In this document: positions 40,212-50,044 of the stretch, one piece after another
How the letters are laid out: each line of letters begins with the position of its first letter
How positions within the stretch are numbered: the first letter of the stretch is position 1
Source: Thermopetrobacter sp. TC1
GTDB lineage: Bacteria; Pseudomonadota; Alphaproteobacteria; Rhizobiales; Aestuariivirgaceae
DNA length: 64,000 nt
NCBI RefSeq assembly: GCF_000746275.1
Contig: NZ_JQKX01000020.1
Span: forward strand, 102,172-166,171
Direction: 5' to 3'
Notes under the pieces: model-generated
Seen by the model: only the letters and a program-made list of their open reading frames with translations
The model's database searches: none
Told to the model about the DNA's origin: nothing
Made by a program: the position numbers and the translations under genes

Positions 40212-40454
40212 ATGAATGCAGAACCTCAAACCCGCTGCATCACAAAGCTCGTGCGCGAGGGTGACCTGGCAGCGGATGTGGACGTGCTGGTTGTTGATCG
40301 TGATGATCTTTTTGAAGAAGGACCCTATTTGCCGTCTGAGGAGGCGAAAAAGCTCGACGCTGTCCGCCGCGCCCTGCGCAACGGCGATATTCGCGCGGCA
40401 TCCCGCCTTGCCAGACGCGTGTATGCCTTAAAACCGGTTGATGCCGAAGAATAA
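40212..40454 (+). CDS. Small acidic hypothetical protein (80 aa)
   Basis: Starts at an ATG with a perfect AGGAGG eight bases upstream, which supports it as a real gene. The first half is acidic (DLAADVDVLVVDRDDLFEEGPYLPS); the second is a basic helix (KLDAVRRALRNGDIRAASRLARRVY). It has normal GC content, unlike the AT-rich gene just before it. I do not recognise a family. Its place 107 bases after the HEPN-like gene makes a partner role possible, but composition argues against a shared origin. Confidence 0.6.
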   Translation: MNAEPQTRCITKLVREGDLAADVDVLVVDRDDLFEEGPYLPSEEAKKLDAVRRALRNGDIRAASRLARRVYALKPVDAEE

Positions 40455-40466
40455 ACAGCCACCATT

Positions 40467-40588
40467 GGAAGGATATTGTATATCCTTTCGGAACAATTCT
40501 GCGGTTTTTCAACCCCGCCCAGAGTACAGATGGCGGGGTAATATCCCCTGCCGAAACGTTCCGGAACGGGATAAAATCCCGTTTCGGC
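40467..40588 (-). repeat. Four-hairpin composite repeat, copy B (inverted)
   Basis: Same order of hairpins as copy A but in reverse orientation: GGAAGGATA stem, GCGGTT/AACCCCGC stem, GGCGGGGTA/TATCCCCTGCC (imperfect) and CCGGAACGGGAT/ATCCCGTTTCGG. A flank module (GCCAATGCCACCGT...GATTGTGGCCCTG) follows at about 40625-40670. The rest of the gap to 40829 shows no gene. Confidence 0.85.
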
Positions 40589-40829
40589 TTTTTTTGCCAT
40601 AAGGCACTAATCAGGCCACGGGCCAATGCCACCGTGTTTCAAAACTGGCTTGATTGTGGCCCTGAAACGCCCTACCCGCGCATTTCAAACCATTGCCCAC
40701 GTTTTCATTCAGCAGACCAGGCATCTTATTGAAATATGCGCGAATTCATTTACAATCGCTACCAGTGAGTGTAGCATGCGTTTGCATTAATTACATCTCA
40801 ATAGAAAAAACGCGTGAGGCGCAGCGCAT

Positions 40830-42419
40830 ATGCTCTTCAAAGCAAGCATGATGAAGTGCACCAAGATGATTTTTGCCGGAGCACGCCTTTCGGCGATTAT
40901 TTCCCTGCTTTTCACAATGATTCCACTTGCTTTTGGGTATCAGGCAAGAGAAGGGTATATAAAAGAAACCATTTCTGCTCCTTCCACCAAAGAGAAAGAA
41001 GATCAATATATCCGTTCCATTGCAAATATCACACCGGGCAGCAAGATTTTATCCAAATATTCCTCCAAAGAACACTACCGGGCACTATTTCAACGCATGT
41101 TAGAAATTAAACCTGCACCATCCGAAATTGAGGCAGCACGGAAAGCCGTGGCCAGATATCGGCATCTGGCAAAAAGTAAACCGCAACAATACCTACCCGC
41201 CCTGGCCAAGAGTCTTGATAACTTGGCCAATGTTCTCTTTGCAAATATGCAAGACGATGAGGCATTGAAAGTCGATCAGGAAGCCATAGCAGTATATCGT
41301 GTTCTGGCACAAAGAAATCCCAAAAAATTTGAGTTCATCCTTGTCGTTCGATTGCATGACAAGGCCGTTCGATGGGATTTCGCACAAAGGAAATTTGAAT
41401 CGATCAAATTTCTTAAAGAATCGGTGGATGTTTTGCGTAAAATGGCTCGGAGCGATATGGAAGTCTATCAATCCGCGCTTGGTATTCTTCTCTCGCGTCT
41501 TTCTTCCTATCTTTCCGAGGCCGAACTGTATGACAAGGCCATCCAGGCCGCAAAGGAAGCAGTGAATATTAAGCGCGCTTTGGCGCAAGGCAAACCGATA
41601 TATTTAAAAGAATTGGCTGAGGATTTGGACAAGCTTGCCAATATTTACTCTAAAGTACATAAGCCAGATGAGGCGATTAAGGCCTTTCGAGAGGCCGTAA
41701 ATGTCTATCGTTTAATACTTCCGCAAAACAAAGAAAAATATCTATCAAATATAGCTCAAGACCTGAAAAAGATCGCCCACCATTTATTTGATTTGAAGTG
41801 TAACCGGGAAGCCTTGAAAGTAGCGCGCGAATTGGTTTGGGTCTGCCAGGAATCAATCAAGCTAAAATCAAGAACAAATGTAATTTTAATACTTTCTGGC
41901 ATAAAAGATTTAACAAAGCGTATGAAAGAAGCCGGTATGAAGCAAGAGGCAAGTGAATTTGAAAAACTGATTAAAGAAATTGAACAAAACAAACTCCCTC
42001 CACCTGCCCCTTTCGATCATGGTGAGGAGCTGCTCCTTAAAGCCATCTTTGAATACGAGGCCAAAAAATATTCACAAGCAAGCAAGACGGCGCAAGAGGC
42101 AATTTCAATATTTCGGAATTTTGCGCCGCACGATATCCTGGCAGCCTCCTTGCTCGTGCAGGCACGGATCGTATTGGGAAGTGCCCAATTGGCTTTAAAC
42201 AAGCCGGAAAAGGCGGTGCACGTTTTTGCACGAGGATTGCGGGAGGTTTTTCAGCCTTTGTGGACAATGCCAAAAAGTACCGTCCCTCTCGCCCAGGAGC
42301 TTCTGGATGGTTACCTGAAAGCCTGCCGCCAGATCGGACAACCGCCGAACAAGGATCTGATCGCCCCCATCCAAGCGATCTTGGAAAAATATCCCTCATC
42401 GCAAGAGAAGAAACCATGA
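40830..42419 (+). CDS. Exported TPR-repeat protein 1
   Basis: A 529-residue protein with a signal-peptide-like N-terminus (AGARLSAIISLLFTMIPLAFG) and at least six tetratricopeptide-type repeats of about 45 residues, with the recurring pattern EAxxxxxEAVxIYRxLAxxxPxxYLxxLAxxLxxLA. These solenoids usually scaffold protein complexes. The gene is less GC-rich than its neighbours. Its stop overlaps the start of a paralogue (ATGA), so they are co-translated. Later ATGs at 40848 and 40851 are alternative starts. I cannot name a function; a periplasmic adaptor is likely. Confidence 0.75.
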   Translation: MLFKASMMKCTKMIFAGARLSAIISLLFTMIPLAFGYQAREGYIKETISAPSTKEKEDQYIRSIANITPGSKILSKYSSKEHYRALFQRMLEIKPAPSEIEAARKAVARYRHLAKSKPQQYLPALAKSLDNLANVLFANMQDDEALKVDQEAIAVYRVLAQRNPKKFEFILVVRLHDKAVRWDFAQRKFESIKFLKESVDVLRKMARSDMEVYQSALGILLSRLSSYLSEAELYDKAIQAAKEAVNIKRALAQGKPIYLKELAEDLDKLANIYSKVHKPDEAIKAFREAVNVYRLILPQNKEKYLSNIAQDLKKIAHHLFDLKCNREALKVARELVWVCQESIKLKSRTNVILILSGIKDLTKRMKEAGMKQEASEFEKLIKEIEQNKLPPPAPFDHGEELLLKAIFEYEAKKYSQASKTAQEAISIFRNFAPHDILAASLLVQARIVLGSAQLALNKPEKAVHVFARGLREVFQPLWTMPKSTVPLAQELLDGYLKACRQIGQPPNKDLIAPIQAILEKYPSSQEKKP

Positions 42420-44155
42420 CATGGCCCAAAGCGGGAACTTGCAGGAGGTTGTCACTCCTGGCTCTTGTTCTCTTCATGCTCGGTAGCTTCTCTCTTGCCC
42501 ATGAAGAGGCCACAGGACGTAATGCCTTGGAGGTGACGGGATCGAAGTCTTTTTCCCGGCCAATGGCCGTGCCCGTCAAAACCGATGCCCATCGCGGCAG
42601 CTTGGCGGCGCACACCACCGGCAAAGGCGCCCCATCAACCCCCGTAATGCGTAACATTGACATGATCGTACTTTGCGGAAGCGTTCAGAAAACGCCGGAA
42701 GCCGCAAGCGAGGCAGTCTTGAAAGATCGGCGGCGAGCCGAAAAATCCGGTGAAGAGATGCATCTTGCAAAATTGGCCATGAGTTTGCGGGAGCTCTCTT
42801 GCACCCTGTTCCAGAGGGGGCAGAAAGATGAAGCCTTGCGGGCCGAACGTGAATCTCTGGTCATTGTTCGCAAACTGGCCAAGCAAAACCCGGAATTTTT
42901 TCAGACACTCCTCGCAGACAAACTCATTGACTATTCTAAAATCCTGCACGCACTTGGACGGACGCAAGAGGCAATTGCCCCCTTGCAGGAAGCCGTCGAT
43001 ATCCAACGCACATTGGCTAAACAGTCACCGGCGTTCTCTCTGAACAAGCTGCTGAGCAGTTTGCGCACACTGGCGGATTACCTGCTCGAAGCCGGAGACA
43101 AGCAAGCAGCGCTCATGCCCGCGCGCGAGATTGTGGATATCCACCGCAAGCTGGCTAAACGCAATCCCAATCTCAACCTGCCCTATTTGGCGCGAAGTCT
43201 GGAGAAGTTCGCCCGGCGTTTGGAGAAAGCGGGCCACCCTCAGGAGGGAATTGAAGCCTTGCAAGAGGCCGTATCGATTTATCGCCAGCTGGCCAAACGT
43301 TTTCCCGAAAAATATCTCTCAGAAGCGGCGCGTGTTCTTGGGGACATGGCCTATAGTCTGGAAGACATGGGACGCATGAAAGAGGCCCTGAAAGCCGCGC
43401 GCGAAGCAGTTGCCCTTCGTCGCAGGCTTGCCGATAATCTTGCATCACCACTTTCCAAGACAAATCAATCCGAACTCGCTGACAGTCTTGACCAGATGGC
43501 CGATCTTCTGTTCGCGATGGGGCGCGCAGAAGAGGCGCTGAAGGTGGATTATGAGGCGGTATCCATTTACCGAGGATTCACCCGTCAGGACCCGATTATC
43601 GGCTCTTCGCAGCTGGCCACAAGACTCCAATTTCTCGCTGATCGTCTTTTCAAATTGGGAAAAACGGAGGAAGCGATCACGACCTTGCGGGAAGCAGAGG
43701 CTCTTCACCGCAAATTGATGCGGTTTCCTGACCTCGCCGACATTGAAACCGCCAACTTGTCTGAAATGCTGCACAAATTGGCCCGTTATCTTGCGAAAAT
43801 GAAGCGGTGGCCCGAGGCCTTGCAGGCGGCCCAGGAAGCCGTGGCTCATTGTCGCAGGGTCGTCGCGCAAATGCCCGATGCAGGTTTCGCTTTGGCAAAG
43901 GCGCTGAACACCTTGGGGGATGTTTATATGGGATTGAAGCAACCCCGAAAGGCGGTTCGCGCTTATGCAGAGGGGTTGCAGATACTCTTGCAGCCCCTGG
44001 AGGAATTGCCAGAGCCCCGTGCGCCTTTTGCTGCAAGGCTCATTCTTCATTATGAAAAGGCATGCAAAGAAGCAAAAGAAAAGCCAGATGAGAAATTGAT
44101 TACACCTCTTCGTCACATAATAGAAAAAATAAAAAACTCAAAGATGCAGAAATGA
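42416..44155 (+). CDS. Exported TPR-repeat protein 2 (paralogue)
   Basis: A 579-residue protein with a signal peptide (LSLLALVLFMLGSFSLAHE) and seven or more TPR units of about 46 residues, such as EAIAPLQEAVDIQRTLAKQ, EGIEALQEAVSIYRQLAKR and EALKAAREAVALRRRLAD. The shared repeat pattern and the matching C-terminal region (AVxxxARGL/AEGL, QPLxxxP) show it arose by tandem duplication of the gene before it. The longer open frame from 42260 lies inside that gene and is rejected. Convergent with pyrE. Confidence 0.75.
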   Translation: MTWPKAGTCRRLSLLALVLFMLGSFSLAHEEATGRNALEVTGSKSFSRPMAVPVKTDAHRGSLAAHTTGKGAPSTPVMRNIDMIVLCGSVQKTPEAASEAVLKDRRRAEKSGEEMHLAKLAMSLRELSCTLFQRGQKDEALRAERESLVIVRKLAKQNPEFFQTLLADKLIDYSKILHALGRTQEAIAPLQEAVDIQRTLAKQSPAFSLNKLLSSLRTLADYLLEAGDKQAALMPAREIVDIHRKLAKRNPNLNLPYLARSLEKFARRLEKAGHPQEGIEALQEAVSIYRQLAKRFPEKYLSEAARVLGDMAYSLEDMGRMKEALKAAREAVALRRRLADNLASPLSKTNQSELADSLDQMADLLFAMGRAEEALKVDYEAVSIYRGFTRQDPIIGSSQLATRLQFLADRLFKLGKTEEAITTLREAEALHRKLMRFPDLADIETANLSEMLHKLARYLAKMKRWPEALQAAQEAVAHCRRVVAQMPDAGFALAKALNTLGDVYMGLKQPRKAVRAYAEGLQILLQPLEELPEPRAPFAARLILHYEKACKEAKEKPDEKLITPLRHIIEKIKNSKMQK

Positions 44156-44329
44156 TTTTTTTTAAGTTTTTGCCAACTCCAGTCATTTATAATCTCACAA
44201 ACTTCAAGCGCTGTGTGCATGTAAACATTGTATTGCACGCACAGGGCGCTGTTTTGTCAAAAATCCAATGAGGCGCTCAAAAGCCGTTTACGGTGTGCTA
44301 TCGACGGATCGATTTGCTTTGCGCCCGGC

Positions 44330-44956
44330 TCACGCCTCATCGAGACCGGGGATGGCGAAATCGCTTTTGAACAGGAGGGCGTGCAGGGTGATGCCGTGTT
44401 TGGCCAGATTTTCGGTGGCGCCTTCCTCGCGGTCGACGATGGTCAGGGCGTGGCGGCAGGACACCTCAAGGCCGCTTTCGCGAATGGCATCCAGCGTTTT
44501 CAGAAGCGAGCCGCCGGTGGTGCTCACATCATCCACCAGGAGGATCTCCGCGCCGTTTTCCAGATAGCCGTTGATGCGCTCCTTCGCGCCATGGCTCTTG
44601 GCCTGCTTGCGGGCAAAGAAGGCGGCGACGGGATAGCCCATGTCATGGCTGCGCACCGCCACCGCCGAGACCACCGGCACCGCCCCCATCTCCAGCCCGC
44701 CGATGCAGGCAAGGCCCGAGCGGCGCATGAAATCCACGATCAGCCCGCCGACGAGCCAGGCGCCTTCCGGATGCAGCACCGTCTGCCTGAGCTGAAAGAG
44801 ATAGCGCGAGCGCCGCCCGGAAGAGAGAACGAAATCGCCGGTCATCAGCGAATGTTCGGCCACGATGGCGCGCAGCCGCGCAAGACGCGGATCATCCGGC
44901 GCTGCCGCCCGCTGCGGCGCCCTGCCCCCTTCTTCCGGCTTCAGGCTGTCCTGCAT
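44330..44956 (-). CDS. pyrE: Orotate phosphoribosyltransferase
   Basis: Attaches PRPP to orotate, giving OMP in pyrimidine synthesis. The 208-residue protein has the PRPP-binding motif ILLVDDVSTTGGSLL near residue 140, FFARKQAKSHGAKERINGY as the flexible loop with catalytic Lys and His, and the orotate region GDFVLSSGRRSRYLF. I chose the ATG at 44956 (MQDSLKPEEG); a start at 45043 would add 29 unlikely residues. The gene faces the TPR pair. Confidence 0.93.
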   Translation of the reverse strand: MQDSLKPEEGGRAPQRAAAPDDPRLARLRAIVAEHSLMTGDFVLSSGRRSRYLFQLRQTVLHPEGAWLVGGLIVDFMRRSGLACIGGLEMGAVPVVSAVAVRSHDMGYPVAAFFARKQAKSHGAKERINGYLENGAEILLVDDVSTTGGSLLKTLDAIRESGLEVSCRHALTIVDREEGATENLAKHGITLHALLFKSDFAIPGLDEA

Positions 44957-45070
44957 TCCTTGTGCTCTCCCCTCTCTCGCCGCGAAGCGGCCAATCCTCA
45001 TCGCCCCATGTGCACGAAGCCGCTTGATGAAGCGGGCGCGCATCCATGAATGCGCCCCTGCCCTGCCCGC

Positions 45071-45667
45071 TCACTTGCCCATCTGCTGCATGGCCCGCGC
45101 CTGTGCATCCAGTTTCTGCAAGGTGCAGTCAGCCCAGTCCATCACCTTGCGCAGCGGCCGGATGGGAATGGCCACGTCCATCTTCTTGCCGTCCTTGCGC
45201 ACATAGGACCAGTTCACAAGCTTGCCCTTGCGCAGCGCCGGCACGATCACGCTCAACACTTCCGGCCGGATGATGATGGCGCGCCCGTCCGGACGTTCAT
45301 CCAGAAACTCCGGCGGCACCCGCATCGGCTCGCCGTCATCCACCCGGATGGTAATCCCCTCGGAGATGTCGGCCTCCTTCGGCACATCAAGCAGCACCCG
45401 CCAGCTCTTCTCGTGCGCCTGCCGCGAAAGCTGCAGACGATGCCCCAGCACCAGATCGGAGAACATGGAACACCCCTGCAGGGCCACGCACATGGCGCTG
45501 AAATTCTCCTCGCGCGTGCCAGCCTTCCATTCATCAAGAAAGGTCACCAGGCCGCACAGTTCCTTCGCCTGCGCAGCACTTGGGGCGAAGGGCGCGGTCA
45601 GGCCGGACAGGAGCGCAAGACCAAGCCCGGCGCACAGAAAGCCTTTCCGCCATGCGGCTGACGTCAT
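45071..45667 (-). CDS. Exported protein, weakly IalB-like
   Basis: A 198-residue protein with a signal peptide (CAGLGLALLSGLTAPFAPSAAQA). The mature part has three conserved-looking cysteines and strands such as SWRVLLDVPKEADISEGITIRVDDGEP and VIVPALRKGKLVNWSY. The pattern of an 'xxGITIxVDDGEP' strand followed by an alternating basic strand and a final IRPLRKVMDWADC resembles the invasion-associated locus B family of alphaproteobacteria, but the match is weak. It lies 114 bases downstream of pyrE, in the same direction. A start at 45724 is also possible. Confidence 0.6.
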   Translation of the reverse strand: MTSAAWRKGFLCAGLGLALLSGLTAPFAPSAAQAKELCGLVTFLDEWKAGTREENFSAMCVALQGCSMFSDLVLGHRLQLSRQAHEKSWRVLLDVPKEADISEGITIRVDDGEPMRVPPEFLDERPDGRAIIIRPEVLSVIVPALRKGKLVNWSYVRKDGKKMDVAIPIRPLRKVMDWADCTLQKLDAQARAMQQMGK

Positions 45668-45927
45668 GCACGTTTGCCTTTGATCAAGGGCGGCAGTGCG
45701 GTTCGATGCAAGGAAGAGAGCCATGGTCGCCTCCCGGGGATGGAATGATCGAAACATGCGGCAGGTCTTCGCCGCCCTCGCCTTCTTGCCGCGCAATCGC
45801 GCGGAAGTGCGCGGCAGCGAAAGGAAAGCGGGCGGCCTGGCCGCAGACGATCTTGCGAAAGAATGCATAGCACGTTACCCACCGAGTGCAATGCCCGTCG
45901 TGAAGTCATGAACGCGCTTTCAGGATC

Positions 45928-46509
45928 ATGATCCGCATCATTCTGCTGGCCCTGGCCATCGCCCTGTTCGGCATCACCCATGCCGTGCCCGCCCTGCCGC
46001 GGCTAAAGGCGCGGATCAAGGCCGTGCTCGGGCGCGCCTATCTGCCGCTGTTCATTGCCTTGAGCGTCTTCAGCACCGGCGCCATCGCCTGGCTGTGGGC
46101 GACAAGCCCCTTCATTGCGCTTTATGATCCGCCGCCCTGGGGGGCGCATGTCACCTTCCTTCTGATGTTCTTTGCCTTTCTCCTTTTCGGCATCTTTCTC
46201 TACCCCTGCCGGCTGAAGCGCTTTTTTCGCCTGCCCTTCGCCTATGTGGTGCTGCTGTGGGGCACGGGCCACCTCTTCGCCAATGGAGATGCCGCCACCG
46301 TGGTGCTCGCGGCCGGCTTGATGATCGTCGCCGCCGTTCTGCTCGCCCTGGCCCTGAAAAACGGGGTAAGGCCCGAGGCAAAGGACGGCTTGTCCCTGGA
46401 TCTCGCCGCCCTGCTCACCGGCATGATCCTTTATGTGTTCATGGCCATGTTCCACGGCATGCTCATTGGCGTGCCGGTTCTGCATTACATCGGCATCGAC
46501 ATCGGTTGA
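45928..46509 (+). CDS. NnrU-family membrane protein
   Basis: A 193-residue membrane protein with five or six hydrophobic helices. The family signature is visible as VVLLWGTGHLFANGD in the middle, together with HAVPALPRLKARIKAVLG near the N-terminus. NnrU proteins are linked to denitrification and, in plants and some bacteria, to carotenoid isomerisation (Z-ISO relatives). No nitrite or nitric oxide reductase gene is in the window, so the role here is open. Confidence 0.85.
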   Translation: MIRIILLALAIALFGITHAVPALPRLKARIKAVLGRAYLPLFIALSVFSTGAIAWLWATSPFIALYDPPPWGAHVTFLLMFFAFLLFGIFLYPCRLKRFFRLPFAYVVLLWGTGHLFANGDAATVVLAAGLMIVAAVLLALALKNGVRPEAKDGLSLDLAALLTGMILYVFMAMFHGMLIGVPVLHYIGIDIG

Positions 46510-46565
46510 TCAGACCCCGCCCTCAAAAAGAAAAGGGGCTGTTAGAAACTGGTTTTGCTGTTCCA

Positions 46566-46638
46566 CAACTCATTGAATGTCAAGCACGGCCCTGCGGGCC
46601 GCCGCGAAGCGGTTTCATGCTTGACATTCAATGAGTTG
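46566..46638. repeat. 21-bp perfect inverted repeat with structured loop
   Basis: Arms CAACTCATTGAATGTCAAGCA (46566-46586) and its exact complement (46618-46638) enclose 31 bases, which themselves fold as CGGCCCTGCGGGCCG and CCGCGAAGCGG. The word TCAATGAGTT also occurs in the repeats at 11251 and 55847. It lies 56 bases after the nnrU-like gene and may be an RNA hairpin or a decayed mobile end. Confidence 0.75.
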
Positions 46639-46654
46639 CGAAAAGAATGGTCAT

Positions 46655-46690
46655 GAAGCGCCAATGGCGAAAAATCGCCATTGACGCTTC
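46655..46690. repeat. Second hairpin (GAAGCGCCAATGGCGA)
   Basis: A 16-base arm GAAGCGCCAATGGCGA pairs, with one mismatch, to TCGCCATTGACGCTTC around an AAAA loop. It follows the 21-bp inverted repeat by 16 bases. Confidence 0.65.
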
Positions 46691-46857
46691 TCTCAGCCCT
46701 GAAAGATCATTCTATTAAGACACTGAAAAATTACTATGATTTCAATGATATAAAGCCAAATATTTGTCTAGGACAGCCCCAAAGAAAAACGACCCGGCAG
46801 TCAGGACATCGCCTTTGATGATACTCCGGGTAGTCTTGTTTCACGCATGAAACGCCG

Positions 46858-46983
46858 CTTTTCTCCCCTCCCCCTGGCAGGGGAAGGGACAGGGAGGGGG
46901 TCGGGCCACAAGCGCATGAGTTAAACAGCCCCACCCCCTCCCGGCCCCTGGCGGGGCCGACCTCCCCCTATCAGGGGGAGGAT
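46858..46983. repeat. REP-like GGGGAGGG/CCCTCCCC repeats
   Basis: Two units of the common proteobacterial type: CTCCCCCTGGCAGGGGAAGG and CCCCTATCAGGGGGAGG, with GGCCCCTGGCGGGGCC between them. Together with the two hairpins before them they fill most of the gap 46510-47077, in which I see no gene. Confidence 0.6.
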
Positions 46984-47077
46984 TAAGACCTTGCGTTCTT
47001 TTGCCTGCTGCTCACGTTTTCATCACCGGGCCGTCTGATCATTCGCATGTGCAGGGCCTGTGGCACAGACGGTCACA

Positions 47078-48130
47078 TCAGTGCTTCATGGGCACGCAGA
47101 TCTTGCGCGCCATGACCGCCTGCACCGTCTTGATCAGCAACAGCAGCAGCAGAAGCGTGAGCAGAACCAGCAGCACCACCGCCAGCCGGCTCAAGAAAGC
47201 CGAGCCGGTAAGAGACGCCATGACGAAGGTTGCCGCCGTGATCGCCGCGGAAGGAAACGAATAGGCCCACCAGGAGAGGAAGAAGGGCAGCCGGGCGAAA
47301 CGCGGCGCCTCGATCACCAGAAGCAGCGTGAAGAACAGCGCGAGATAGTAAAGCACGCGCCCGAAGGAATCGAGCTCCTTCACCAAACCGAAATAGGACA
47401 GAAAGCCCACCGCCGGCGGTGCGATGAGAATGAACAGCGTGGGCAGCAGCCGATCCGGCAGGGGCTCGTGAAACAGCATGCGGTTGAAGACGATGACCAG
47501 CAGAATCACCCAGAAGGAGATGCCCACCGCGAAGAAGAACCAGGACAGCTCGATATAGCCGAAGGCCACCCCGCCGAGCGGCACCAGCACATTGCCGACC
47601 GCCGGAATGAACCAGGCGGGATTGAGATGCCCCACCTGAAACTTGGTGTGATGGATCCAGCTGCGCACCACATGCAGCGACAGTATGAGATGCAGCACGG
47701 TGCCGATGACCCACAGGATGAAGGCAAAGCCGGGCCACAACGGCTTTAAGCACATGGTCATCAGCAGGAAGGAAATGGAGATGGTGGGGAAGAAGGCCAT
47801 CATCACCGGATGGTTGAGCTCGCCCACGACCGCCTGCGGATAACGGATGGCCTTCGTGGCATAAATGGCAAGAAGCACGACAAACAGCGCAAAGGTGAAC
47901 AGCCCGAGGGCATGCGCGATGGGCAGACCGATCCCCAGCGCCTTCTCGCCCTTGTGCCAGGCCAGCGTCAGCCCGGACAGGCCCATGACCATGGCGAAGA
48001 AAGAGACGGGAAAATACTTAAGCCGCGGCTCGTTTTCGGCCTGGGCTGCCGCCTTAGTGTTGGCATTGGCCTTCGCCGGCTCCTGTGCTGCGTCCTTGCC
48101 GGCTGCATCCGCAGCAGGGTTGCCACTCAT
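47078..48130 (-). CDS. TDT/SLAC1-family transporter (TehA-like)
   Basis: A 350-residue membrane protein with ten hydrophobic helices, of the tellurite-resistance/dicarboxylate transporter (TDT) family, which includes TehA and the plant anion channel SLAC1. Signatures: KYFPVSFFAMVMGLSGLTLAW, ELNHPVMMAFFPTISIS, HLNPAWFIPAVGNVLVPLGG and FFLSWWAYSFPSAAITAA. The substrate could be tellurite, malate, sulfite or an anion and cannot be read from sequence. The ATG at 48130 follows AGGAACG; the longer frame starts at 48193. A hydrophilic Ala-rich N-terminal tail precedes helix 1. Confidence 0.88.
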   Translation of the reverse strand: MSGNPAADAAGKDAAQEPAKANANTKAAAQAENEPRLKYFPVSFFAMVMGLSGLTLAWHKGEKALGIGLPIAHALGLFTFALFVVLLAIYATKAIRYPQAVVGELNHPVMMAFFPTISISFLLMTMCLKPLWPGFAFILWVIGTVLHLILSLHVVRSWIHHTKFQVGHLNPAWFIPAVGNVLVPLGGVAFGYIELSWFFFAVGISFWVILLVIVFNRMLFHEPLPDRLLPTLFILIAPPAVGFLSYFGLVKELDSFGRVLYYLALFFTLLLVIEAPRFARLPFFLSWWAYSFPSAAITAATFVMASLTGSAFLSRLAVVLLVLLTLLLLLLLIKTVQAVMARKICVPMKH

Positions 48131-48375
48131 CGTTCCTGCACTCCCGATTTCATCATCAAACCTGGCGAATTCCGAAAGATGGCGCGCCGTCAATGCCTTT
48201 TTCAGCGCATTCTTTCATTCGGCACTATATCCAAGACCGCGCCGAAGACCTGTGACGTGATCACGGAATAACATCGCGGCTCATCCTTGCGCCCTTATCT
48301 CTTCCGTGATCCGGAAATGCCTCCCTTCACGATGCAGGCATGAAAGAACAGGCGTGTTCGGTCAGAACGGATGCC

Positions 48376-48729
48376 TCAGCGCCCCGGGCGCGTCTGTGTG
48401 TGCAGCCAGTCAAGAAAGCTGGCGGAGACATCCGTGGCCGGCAGGCGAATGATCGCCGGTTCCTCATAAGGGTGCAAAAGCGCGATTTCCGCCATGCACT
48501 CCCCGGCACGGTCCGGCATGGTCTTGACGATCATCACCACCTCCTCGTCATGCTCAAGCCGCCCTTTCCATTCATAGATCGAGCGCATGCCGGGAATGAT
48601 GTTCACACAGGCGGCCAGCCGCGCCTTCACCAAGGCCTCGCCCAGGGTGCGCGCGGCCTCCTCATCCGGCAGGGTGGTGTAGATCAGGCTTGCCCGTTCC
48701 TCCGCGGGGCCTTTAGCTGCGCTTGACAT
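48376..48729 (-). CDS. cutA: Divalent-cation tolerance protein CutA
   Basis: A 117-residue CutA1 homologue forming a trimeric ferredoxin-like fold; involved in copper and other divalent-metal tolerance in E. coli, though the exact role is unsettled. Motifs: YTTLPDEEAARTLGEAL, LAACVNIIPGMRSIYEWKG, EVVMIVKT, HPYEEPAIIRLP and ASFLDWL. The ATG at 48729 has GGGAGGG seven bases upstream; frames to 48780 and 48870 are longer but unsupported. It is divergent from cobW. Confidence 0.92.
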   Translation of the reverse strand: MSSAAKGPAEERASLIYTTLPDEEAARTLGEALVKARLAACVNIIPGMRSIYEWKGRLEHDEEVVMIVKTMPDRAGECMAEIALLHPYEEPAIIRLPATDVSASFLDWLHTQTRPGR

Positions 48730-48951
48730 GGCCGTCCCTCCCGCCACATTCGGCACCGATGCGGGCGCCGGTTTCGTCATGAAAAGGTCGCAAGCTGATG
48801 CGCCCTGTCCGCCAAACGCCTTGTCCTCGTTTTCAGAATGGGGCACCCTCCGCGCCGGTTCAAGAGGCATGAGGGGCCAAAGGGACTGTTGCGTTCAGAA
48901 CATCTTCGTGATCGCCCCAAAGGATCAGTCCAAGGGAGAGTGTCAGACAGC

Positions 48952-49995
<1,044 letters not shown>

Positions 49996-50044
49996 AACCG
50001 GCCAAAACAAAACGAAACCCCCGACCGGGAGAGGTTGAGGGCTC

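Noticed and set aside
44156..44329. Bidirectional terminator between the TPR pair and pyrE
   Set aside because: The possible stem GCGCTGTGTGCA/TGCACGCACAGGGCGC has several mismatches and a long loop; too weak to claim.
48730..48951. Cobalamin riboswitch before cobW
   Set aside because: The B12-box-like core (GCCACTG) is not visible in the leader.
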